Source of the DNA: Porphyromonas sp.
Lineage (GTDB): Bacteria > Bacteroidota > Bacteroidia > Bacteroidales > Porphyromonadaceae
Length of the DNA: 64,000 nt
Assembly (NCBI GenBank): GCA_030532365.1
Contig: JAUNLH010000001.1
Span: 1-64,000, forward strand
Reading direction: 5' to 3'
In this document: piece by piece, positions 20,174-27,860 of the stretch
Numbering within the stretch: position 1 is the stretch's first letter
How the letters are laid out: the number at the start of each line of letters is the position of its first letter
Program-made: the position numbers and the translations under genes
Notes under the pieces: generated by a model
Databases searched by the model: none
The model's input: only the letters and a program-made list of their open reading frames with translations
Told to the model about the DNA's origin: nothing

Positions 20174-20284
20174 TCGGAGATCCGAAGTTAGGTCGATCGG
20201 AGACCGGAACTAAAATGTATCGAAGTTGGGAACTTAGACGCATCGAAGTTGGGAACTTAGAAATTCTAAGTTCGGAGGTCCGCC
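20174..20284 (-). repeat. 23-bp-period palindromic repeat element, copy D (reverse)
   Basis: Units at 20174, 20197, 20220, 20243 and 20266, read on the minus strand. Two adjacent units TCGAAGTTGGGAACTTAGA at 20220 and 20243 are identical. The linker TACA (minus strand) groups it with copy C. It is the only copy clearly in reverse orientation and lies inside the glycan locus. Confidence 0.88.
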
Positions 20285-20287
20285 GTT

Positions 20288-20380
20288 ACCACCTTAAGAC
20301 TCCGCACTGGCAGAGGTATCAGGAGACAATGACATTTCCCCCATATATCGGGGGTCGCTCGATACGAGGTGGTTGTTTTT
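20288..20380 (+). ncRNA. Nested-stem structure with T-tract upstream of the GH92 gene
   Basis: Three nested perfect stems are visible: ACCACCT (20288-20294)/AGGTGGT (20367-20373), GTATC (20316-20320)/GATAC (20361-20365) and CCCCC (20338-20342)/GGGGG (20350-20354). TTGTTTTT follows at 20373-20380. The susD terminator already lies 200 bp upstream, so this may be the end of a small RNA or an attenuator. No promoter for it was identified. Confidence 0.4.
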
Positions 20381-20456
20381 AGATAATAGATTTTCCACGC
20401 ATTAGGCACCTACATGTTGGGAAAAGTTTTAGCCATATTCCAGCATGAGTAGTCTA

Positions 20457-20464
20457 TATTTTTG
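20457..20464 (+). promoter_or_regulatory. Promoter -7 box of the GH92 operon
   Basis: TATTTTTG fits TAnnTTTG, 95 bp before the chosen GH92 start. The -33 box is not clear. Confidence 0.45.
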
Positions 20465-20559
20465 ATATATTGGTGATCCTGTTGGAGAGTGCACCGGCTT
20501 TTAGGTCGTCACCGCAAGTCAACGGGTGCAAGACTTTCAATCAGAGACACTTATTTGTT

Positions 20560-23490
20560 ATGAGACAGTATACTACATTATACCTAGCACTATTTTTTCT
20601 ACCTCTGCTCTTGGGCTGTAGCAAGCCGAGTGAGGAGAGGTTAGCTCCTACAGAGGACGACTTAATCTATCTGGTGGATCCCTTTATCGGCACCGGATTT
20701 CATGGGCACACCTATCCTGGAGCAGCGGCACCTATGGGTATGGCACAGCTGAGTCCTGAGAGTCGCTGGGAGGGGTGGGACGCCTGCTCGGGCTACCACT
20801 ACGATGACGACTCGCTCTATGGCTTTGCACACACCCATCTATCGGGCACAGGGTGCAGTGACCTCGGCGACATCATCATGATCCCAACAACAGATAGCGA
20901 GCCCTACCTCCAGAGCATCACCGATGCTAGGCTCCCAAAGATCGGCTTCAAGCACTCCGATGAGCAGGCACATGCCGGCTACTACCGCGTGGAGCTGGAG
21001 AGCGGAGTGGTGGTAGAGCTGACCGCCTCCTCGCTGATGGGCGTACACAGATACACCTTTCCTAGGGAGAGCCGCCGGGCGCACATCGTACTCGACCTAG
21101 TCAATATCAAGGGCGACGAGATCATAGAGGCGGCACTGACCCAGACCTCCGACTCGACCCTAAGCGGGTATACCATCTCAAACGGCTGGGCGCCAGAGAG
21201 GCACATCTACTTTGCCGCCCACTTTAGTCAGCCGATCGAGGAGGGGCAAGTCTACCTCAATGGTGTACCTACGGAGGGGATTGCCAAGGGAGACTCCGTG
21301 CGTGGGATCTTCTCATATACTCCGGTCGAGGGAGCCCCTCTTGAGATCTTCGTAGGGCTATCCCAGACCTCGATGGAAGCGGCTGAAGCAAACCTCCGAG
21401 CAGAGATGAGCAAGAATGGCAACACCTTTGACGCTGTTCGGAAGAGTACAGAGGAGAGGTGGACAGAGGTGCTCTCCAGAGCCAGCATTGCCGAAGGTAA
21501 GCGCGAAGACCTAGTCAACTTCTACACCTCACTCTACCATAGCTTCCTCGCTCCCAATCAGACGAGCGATGCCGACGGTAGCTATAGAGGGATGGACGGC
21601 AACATACAGAAGGGGAGCGGCACCAGCTACTCCACGCTTTCGCTGTGGGATACCTTCCGAGCGCTCCATCCGCTCGTCAACCTCCTCTACCCCGAGGTGA
21701 CACCCGACATCAGTAGGTCGATGATGCAGATGTACAAGGAGCAAGGGGAGCTCCCCATCTGGCCTCTCTTTAATGGCGAGACCGGTACTATGATTGGCTA
21801 CCACGCTGTCTCTGTCCTTGCAGATGCCCATCGCATGGGACTGCTGGGCGACCTAGACCCGCATGAGGTGCTAAGTGCAATGGTGCACTCCTCCAACATC
21901 AATAAGAAAGGCTCTGACTACTACACGAGGCTAGGCTTCATCCCCTCTAATGCGCGCAACGAGTCTGTCTCCTGCACGCTCGAATACTCGTACGACGACT
22001 GGTGCATCGCTCGTATGGCTGAGGCGCTGGGCGATATGGCGACTGCTGAGGAGTACTATGCTCGCGCCTACAATTATCGCAAGGTCTTTGATGGAGATAC
22101 CCGCTTCTTCCGTGGGCGTCATGAAGATGGCTCATGGGCAGCGGACTTCGACCCTTATGAGGTGAGCAAGGACTTCACAGAGGCAACGGCGTGGCACTAC
22201 AGATTTGCACCCATGCACGACGTCAATGGGCTGGTGGCACTCTTTGGTGGCGAGGAACAGCTACTGGAGGCGCTAGATCAGCTCTTTAGCGACCAGACCA
22301 GCGCTGGCGACTTGCAGGACATCACCGGGATCATAGGGCAGTATGCGCATGGCAATGAGCCCAGCCATCACTACGCCTACCTTTACAACTACCTCGGCAA
22401 GCCATGGCGTACTCAGGAGCTGACACACCAGATCATCGACGAGATGTACAGCGCCACTCCGGAGGGGTTGTGTGGCAATGAGGACTGTGGACAGCTCTCC
22501 GCATGGTACGCCATGAGTGCGATGGGGCTCTATCCGTTTGCTCCGGGCAGTGGCGAACTGCTACTCACTTCTCCGCTCTTCCAAGAGGTGACACTCAAGC
22601 TCACGTCTGGCGAGCTTACCATCACCACAGATAAGGATCCGAAGGACTTCCCCTACATCAAGTCGGTCACGCTCAACGGTAAGGAGCTACACCGCCTATA
22701 CGTGAGCACAGACGAGATCGCACAGGGTGGCACGCTCGCCTACCAGCTCTCCAAGGATCCGGTGACTGACTTCGTGATCGAGGAAGCTCCCTATAGCATG
22801 ACTCGGGAGCTCTTTGTCTCACCCGTCTATACTCCCGATGACATCGCACTCTTTGACGGGAAGGTAGAGGTCTCTCTAGCCACAGCAACGCCTGGCGCGA
22901 CCATCTACTTCTCCATCAACGGAGGTGAGCGGGAGCTTTACTCAGAGCCAATCGAAGTGAGTGAGAGCTGCCAACTGACCGTCACAGCAGAGCGGGAGGG
23001 AATGCTCCCTGCTCCTACGACGACTCTCGTCGCGACCCGAGCAGACTACGCCCCAGGCCTCAAGGTGGAGACCGCCAAGAAGGGCACACAGTGGACGCTC
23101 TACGCCGGTAGTGTCGCCACCACAGAGGAGATAGCAGCGCTACCGGTGGTGGGCTCCGGTCGTAGCGATGTCCCCTCTATAGAGATGCGGGATCGGGAAG
23201 ATCTCTTTGCGCTTATCTTTACCGGATACATCGAAGTTCCAGCAACAGATGTCTACGAGTTTAGACTCACTTCGGACGACGGTTCGGTCTTAAAGATACA
23301 CGACCAAGCTGTGGTCCTCAACGATGGCTCACACGCCTACGTCTCAGCTACGGGTAAAGCGGCCCTCGAGGAGGGGTTGCACCCATTTACCCTACTCTAC
23401 TGGCAGGGCTCTGAGGGCAAAGGACTGAAGCTCGAATACCGCCGTCGGAGCGCCACAGAGTACACTTCACCAAACTTCTACACCAAGTAA
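20560..23490 (+). CDS. GH92 alpha-mannosidase lipoprotein with C-terminal PA14-like domain
   Basis: A 976-residue exo-alpha-mannosidase of family GH92, calcium-dependent enzymes that trim alpha-1,2/1,3-mannose from N-glycans or yeast mannan. The start at 20560 (MRQYTTLYLALFFLPLLLGC) gives a lipoprotein signal; the 30 residues before it in frame look non-coding. The N-terminal domain opens with VDPFIGTGFHGHTYPGAAAPMG. The family motif GNEDCGQLSAWY is near residue 637. The tail carries a beta-hexosaminidase C-terminal-like domain (about 765-835) and a PA14-like module (about 890-970, SDDGSVLKI). It leads a tight plus-strand group with the two phosphatases. Confidence 0.92.
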   Translation: MRQYTTLYLALFFLPLLLGCSKPSEERLAPTEDDLIYLVDPFIGTGFHGHTYPGAAAPMGMAQLSPESRWEGWDACSGYHYDDDSLYGFAHTHLSGTGCSDLGDIIMIPTTDSEPYLQSITDARLPKIGFKHSDEQAHAGYYRVELESGVVVELTASSLMGVHRYTFPRESRRAHIVLDLVNIKGDEIIEAALTQTSDSTLSGYTISNGWAPERHIYFAAHFSQPIEEGQVYLNGVPTEGIAKGDSVRGIFSYTPVEGAPLEIFVGLSQTSMEAAEANLRAEMSKNGNTFDAVRKSTEERWTEVLSRASIAEGKREDLVNFYTSLYHSFLAPNQTSDADGSYRGMDGNIQKGSGTSYSTLSLWDTFRALHPLVNLLYPEVTPDISRSMMQMYKEQGELPIWPLFNGETGTMIGYHAVSVLADAHRMGLLGDLDPHEVLSAMVHSSNINKKGSDYYTRLGFIPSNARNESVSCTLEYSYDDWCIARMAEALGDMATAEEYYARAYNYRKVFDGDTRFFRGRHEDGSWAADFDPYEVSKDFTEATAWHYRFAPMHDVNGLVALFGGEEQLLEALDQLFSDQTSAGDLQDITGIIGQYAHGNEPSHHYAYLYNYLGKPWRTQELTHQIIDEMYSATPEGLCGNEDCGQLSAWYAMSAMGLYPFAPGSGELLLTSPLFQEVTLKLTSGELTITTDKDPKDFPYIKSVTLNGKELHRLYVSTDEIAQGGTLAYQLSKDPVTDFVIEEAPYSMTRELFVSPVYTPDDIALFDGKVEVSLATATPGATIYFSINGGERELYSEPIEVSESCQLTVTAEREGMLPAPTTTLVATRADYAPGLKVETAKKGTQWTLYAGSVATTEEIAALPVVGSGRSDVPSIEMRDREDLFALIFTGYIEVPATDVYEFRLTSDDGSVLKIHDQAVVLNDGSHAYVSATGKAALEEGLHPFTLLYWQGSEGKGLKLEYRRRSATEYTSPNFYTK

Positions 23491-23492
23491 GC

Positions 23493-24653
23493 ATGAAAGC
23501 ACTAAGACAACTCACACTCCTACTGGTACTTATACTAGGGCAAAGCCTAGCGCATGCCCAGAGCGACCGCTACCAGAGCGTTACCTTACCCACGACCTAT
23601 GAGAGCGTCGAGGTACGCCCAATAGGAGGGAAGGAGGTCAGGAATGTAGTCTTGATGATTGGTGATGGTATGAGCCTATCGCACATCGCCACACTCTGGA
23701 CTGCCAATGGAGGTCGGATCAACCTATCTAACGCTCAAGCGACCGGGCTGGTGATAACCACCGCTCGCGACCAGCTGATCACGGACTCTGCCGCAGCCGC
23801 AACAGCGATGAGCACTGGACGCAAGGCAAACTACCATACACTCGCAGTGGACACACTTGGGCACCCCCTTGTAACAATCGTAGACATCGCCAATAGAGCA
23901 GGCCTTGGTACGGGGGTTGTCAGTACCTGCAGGCTATACGACGCCACTCCGGCTGCCTTCCTCGCTCACAACAAGGATAGGGATGCGCTCTATGAGATCA
24001 TTGCACAGTTTCCCGAGAGCAACTGCGACCTCATCATGGGCGGCGGTGCACATGCCTTTGAGAAGCGTCCGGACGGGCGCGACATCTTCATGGAGATGGA
24101 GCAGGCAGGCTATCGGGTGACACGTAGCCTGGAGGAGTTTGCCGCGCTGGGCGATGATGCCACTGAGAAGTCGCTATGCGTCTATGCAGAAAAGGACGTG
24201 CCCGAACCTCTAGAGCGCGGCGACTTGCTACCCGATGCTGCCGTACTGGCTCTCAACCATCTGCAGAAGCACTCTCCGGAGGGTTTCTTCTTGATGATCG
24301 AGGGCTCGCAGCTCGATGACTATGGGCACACCAATGACCTTGACCTACTGATGCAAGAGACCGCAGACTTCGACCGCACGGTAGGCGAGGTGATGAAGTG
24401 GGCAGAGCAAGACGGTGAGACACTCGTCATCGTCCTAGCGGATCACGAGACAGGGGGGCTCACACTTGTAGGCGGAGATCTGGAGCGTGGGGAGGTGCAA
24501 GGGCACTTCTCTACAGGTAGCCACAGCGGTACCATCGTACCGGCTTACCTCTATGGTCCAGCTGCGGAGTATTTCACTGGCATCTACCACAATACAGAGA
24601 TCTATCGCAAAATCATGCGACTGCTAGGTCTCTCTGAGCATTGTTCCAACTAA
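23493..24653 (+). CDS. Exported alkaline phosphatase
   Basis: A 386-residue phosphomonoesterase of the alkaline phosphatase superfamily. A signal peptide (about 1-22, ends AHAQS) sends it to the periplasm or surface. Metal ligand Asp58 is in MIGDGMS, the nucleophile Ser99 in ITDSAAAATAMSTG, and further ligands in ADHETGG near residue 315 and in GSHSG. It starts 2 bp after the GH92 stop, so the two are coupled. Beside a mannosidase it may strip phosphate from phosphomannan, or it may be a general phosphate scavenger. Confidence 0.93.
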   Translation: MKALRQLTLLLVLILGQSLAHAQSDRYQSVTLPTTYESVEVRPIGGKEVRNVVLMIGDGMSLSHIATLWTANGGRINLSNAQATGLVITTARDQLITDSAAAATAMSTGRKANYHTLAVDTLGHPLVTIVDIANRAGLGTGVVSTCRLYDATPAAFLAHNKDRDALYEIIAQFPESNCDLIMGGGAHAFEKRPDGRDIFMEMEQAGYRVTRSLEEFAALGDDATEKSLCVYAEKDVPEPLERGDLLPDAAVLALNHLQKHSPEGFFLMIEGSQLDDYGHTNDLDLLMQETADFDRTVGEVMKWAEQDGETLVIVLADHETGGLTLVGGDLERGEVQGHFSTGSHSGTIVPAYLYGPAAEYFTGIYHNTEIYRKIMRLLGLSEHCSN

Positions 24654-24681
24654 ACTTGAGCATAATATTGACTGAAATAGT

Positions 24682-26139
24682 ATGATGAAACGACTTTACC
24701 CTCTTTTATTACTCCTAGCTCTCCCACTCCTCGGTGCCATGGCACAAGAGAGCGAGCTACGGTTTCGTGCAGATGGCACTTTCAAGATCGCCCAATTCAC
24801 AGACCTGCACATCGATGTTAAGTCACCCAATACCGAGGAGAACTTCAATACCATGCGGCAGGTGATTCGTGCCGAACGTCCCGACTTCGTGATGCTCACA
24901 GGAGACATCGTCGTAGCCCGACCTGCGGTAGAGGGATGGCGAATGATTACCGACTTTTTCTCCGAAGAGAAGATCCCTTATGCTATCGTACTGGGCAACC
25001 ACGATGCTGAGGTGATCACGAAAGACTCCATCTATGATCTGGTGGTCGGAGCTCCCTACTCCCTGAGTATCAGAGGTGAAGAGACGATCCACGGACATGG
25101 CAATCAGAAGCTACAGATACTGAGCTCAAAGGGAAGCAACACCGCAGCACTACTGTATCTCCTAGACTCCAACCAATACTATGAGAACCAATTTGTCAGC
25201 CACTACGATATCATTCACTTCGACCAGATAGCGTGGTTAAGGGAGACGCACAGCCATGCCGTAGCCGAGTCAGGTGGCACTCCGCCTCCTTCGATACTCT
25301 TCTTTCACATCCCCACGCCGGAGTTTGCCTTTCTCGGAGATGGAGAGGGGATCTACGGACATGCGAGAGAAGGGGTCTCCGCCCCACGTATCAATAGCGG
25401 CCTCTTTAGTACTATGCTAGAGATGGGTGGCGTGATGGGTGCCTTTTGCGGGCATGACCATGAGAACGACGCTGTAGGGATCTACAACGGGATAGCGCTA
25501 GGATACGGCAGGATCACCGGAGTGCACGCCTACGGACAGAGCACTCGGGGTGGACGTATCTTCCTACTCCATGAGGGCGAAGACCGGTTTGACACTTGGG
25601 TTCACACCCCTGCCGAGGGTCGCCATGGTGTATACTACTACCCATCGGGTTTCAACTCCGACCAAGAGAGACAAGCCTCATATCTCCCTGCTCTCCAAGG
25701 GGTAGAAGCTGGAGATCGGGGTGTAGCGTACCGATACTACACGAGAGAGTTCAAGGAGACCAGTCAAATCCACAACAGCACTCCGGTCAATGAGGGTAAA
25801 ATGCTCTATCCCAGCATCAAAGGAGCTACACAGGAGGATCACTTTGCATACATCTTCGAGTCGCTCATCATGATACCCGTGCGAGGGCTCTACCGCTTCT
25901 ACACCTACTCCGACGACGGCTCTGTCCTCTACATAGATGGGCAGAAAGTGGTCGACAACGACGGAGGTCACAGTGCTCGACTACGGGAGGGCGAAGTGGC
26001 TCTAGAGGCAGGACTCCATCGGCTTCGTATCGATTACTACGAGGACTACATGGGGCAGGAGCTGGAGGTAGGCTACGCTAGCAAGACGATCAAGCGCCAG
26101 CCTCTCCCTGCAGAGATACTGTATGTGCCATCGAAATGA
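24682..26139 (+). CDS. Calcineurin-like metallophosphoesterase with C-terminal PA14-like domain
   Basis: A 485-residue exported phosphoesterase. A signal peptide (ends GAMAQE, about residue 21) is followed by the binuclear-metal domain with FTDLHID (about 38-44), LTGDIV, LGNHD (about 105-109) and a late GHDHENDA. The C-terminal module (about 385-480, YSDDGSVLYIDGQKVVDNDG) is PA14-like and parallels the tail of the GH92 neighbour. Such phosphoesterases act on phosphomonoesters or phosphodiesters; the substrate here is unknown. It sits 28 bp after the alkaline phosphatase gene. Confidence 0.9.
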   Translation: MMKRLYPLLLLLALPLLGAMAQESELRFRADGTFKIAQFTDLHIDVKSPNTEENFNTMRQVIRAERPDFVMLTGDIVVARPAVEGWRMITDFFSEEKIPYAIVLGNHDAEVITKDSIYDLVVGAPYSLSIRGEETIHGHGNQKLQILSSKGSNTAALLYLLDSNQYYENQFVSHYDIIHFDQIAWLRETHSHAVAESGGTPPPSILFFHIPTPEFAFLGDGEGIYGHAREGVSAPRINSGLFSTMLEMGGVMGAFCGHDHENDAVGIYNGIALGYGRITGVHAYGQSTRGGRIFLLHEGEDRFDTWVHTPAEGRHGVYYYPSGFNSDQERQASYLPALQGVEAGDRGVAYRYYTREFKETSQIHNSTPVNEGKMLYPSIKGATQEDHFAYIFESLIMIPVRGLYRFYTYSDDGSVLYIDGQKVVDNDGGHSARLREGEVALEAGLHRLRIDYYEDYMGQELEVGYASKTIKRQPLPAEILYVPSK

Positions 26140-26157
26140 CCTAGATCATAAAGTGAG

Positions 26158-27759
26158 ATGAATAGAATAACACAGCTACTCCTCCTCGCTACTCTGACCC
26201 TCAGCATCTCCGCTCTGGGGCAGGTCTCCTCTGGCAACGACTCGATATACAAGCTCCCATACAAAAACACTTACGTAAAGAACGTATTTGTCACGGAGAA
26301 CCAATATCGCACCATCAAGCCACAGATCACTCATCCCGGTACCTTCGAAGAGGCACAACAGATCCTTCCCAGTCCCCACTGGGATGGGCACGAAGATGCG
26401 ATCAAAATGTACTGGGATGCCTGGAGGATCGCGATTAGGAACATCCGCCAGCCAGAGCCCAACTCCGGCTTCGTCGCTACCTATATCGACACCGCCTACA
26501 ATGGCAATCTCTTCATGTGGGATGACGCTTTCATCCTCATGTTTGCCCGCTACGGTGCACGGTTCTTCCCATTTCAGAACACCCTAGATAACTTCTACGC
26601 CAAGCAGCACCCCGATGGCTTTATCTGCAGAGAGATAAGGGCAGACGGCGCCGACTGCTTTGAGCGGTACGATCCCACCTCCACTGGGCCCAACCTGATC
26701 CCCTGGTGCGAGATGATCTACTACCACCAGTATGGCGACCTCGACCGCCTACACCGCATCTTCCCAGTGCTATGTGGCTACTACGAGTGGCTCAGGGACA
26801 ATCGCACTTGGCGCAATGGCACCTACTGGAGCAGTGGATGGGGCACCGGCATGGATAATATGCCACGCGTCCAAGAGCACTATAGCCCTATCTTCTCGCA
26901 TGGGCACATGATCTGGCTCGATACCAACCTCCAGCAGATCATGACCGCCTACCAACTACTCGAGATGGGCTTTTACACTGAGCGATGGCAAGAGATCGAG
27001 GACTACGAGACCGAAGCTCTAGCGCTGACGAAGTATATTCGGGAAAATCTATGGGACAACTCCACCGGATTTCTCTACGATCAATACCGCGATGACACTC
27101 TATGCGAGACCAAGGGGATAGGCGCCTTCTGGGCACTGCACACCGATGTACTCGAGGAGGCAGAGCTCGACCGACTTGTGGCGCACCTCGAGGATGAGAG
27201 CGAGTTTGCCCGCCCTCACCCAGTCCCCTCCCTCTCTGCAGACAACCCTAAGTACCGACCCAATGGCAGGTACTGGCAGGGTGGCGTATGGCCCAGCACC
27301 AATTATATGGTCATCAATGGTCTGACTAAGAAGGGATACCACACCCTAGCCTACCAGATCGCAGCTCGGCACTACCAAGCTGTGATGGAGGTATATAAGC
27401 GCAGCGGCACCTTCTACGAGTACTATGCCCCTGAGACGATAGAGCCGGGCTTCATGGCACGAGAGGACTTCGTAGGCTGGGGTGGGCTCGCACCGATAGC
27501 GCTCCTCATCGAGTATATGATCGGCATCCGCGCCGACTATGTCGAGAAGACCATCGTCTGGGACCTCCATCAGACTGAGGCACACGGTATAGACCGCTAT
27601 CCATTTGGTCCTGATGGCATGATCGATCTCCACTGCGACGCACGCAAGAGCACTGCACAGAAGCCACGTGTCACGGTCAAGAGCAATGTCCCCTTTACCC
27701 TACTCGTCCGCTACGGAGATGGGCAGGAGGAGCGCATCGAGGTGACTCCCAATAGATAA
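26158..27759 (+). CDS. MGH1/GH63-like glycoside hydrolase
   Basis: A 533-residue exported protein with a signal peptide (about 1-21, ends SALGQ). The body resembles the six-hairpin (alpha/alpha)6 hydrolases of the GH63/MGH1 group: MWDDAFILMFARYG near residue 120, WSSGWGTGMDN near 222 (likely catalytic region), YWQGGVWPSTNYMVINGL near 375 and DFVGWGGLAPI near 437. GH63-type enzymes cleave alpha-glucosides or mannosyl-glycerate. As last gene of the mannosidase group it may remove capping glucose or another alpha-linked sugar. The family call is firm at fold level, less so for substrate. Confidence 0.8.
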   Translation: MNRITQLLLLATLTLSISALGQVSSGNDSIYKLPYKNTYVKNVFVTENQYRTIKPQITHPGTFEEAQQILPSPHWDGHEDAIKMYWDAWRIAIRNIRQPEPNSGFVATYIDTAYNGNLFMWDDAFILMFARYGARFFPFQNTLDNFYAKQHPDGFICREIRADGADCFERYDPTSTGPNLIPWCEMIYYHQYGDLDRLHRIFPVLCGYYEWLRDNRTWRNGTYWSSGWGTGMDNMPRVQEHYSPIFSHGHMIWLDTNLQQIMTAYQLLEMGFYTERWQEIEDYETEALALTKYIRENLWDNSTGFLYDQYRDDTLCETKGIGAFWALHTDVLEEAELDRLVAHLEDESEFARPHPVPSLSADNPKYRPNGRYWQGGVWPSTNYMVINGLTKKGYHTLAYQIAARHYQAVMEVYKRSGTFYEYYAPETIEPGFMAREDFVGWGGLAPIALLIEYMIGIRADYVEKTIVWDLHQTEAHGIDRYPFGPDGMIDLHCDARKSTAQKPRVTVKSNVPFTLLVRYGDGQEERIEVTPNR

Positions 27760-27812
27760 GGAAGATCGGGCAAGTCCTACAAGCAGATGACAAAGAAATA
27801 AGAGAGAATCAT

Positions 27813-27820
27813 TAGCTTTG
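27813..27820 (+). promoter_or_regulatory. Promoter -7 box of the S46 peptidase gene
   Basis: TAGCTTTG fits TAnnTTTG and lies 41 bp before the ATG. No -33 TTG at the right distance. Confidence 0.5.
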
Positions 27821-27860
27821 TAGACAGTAAACCATTAACAAACAGACTAATATAGATCAA

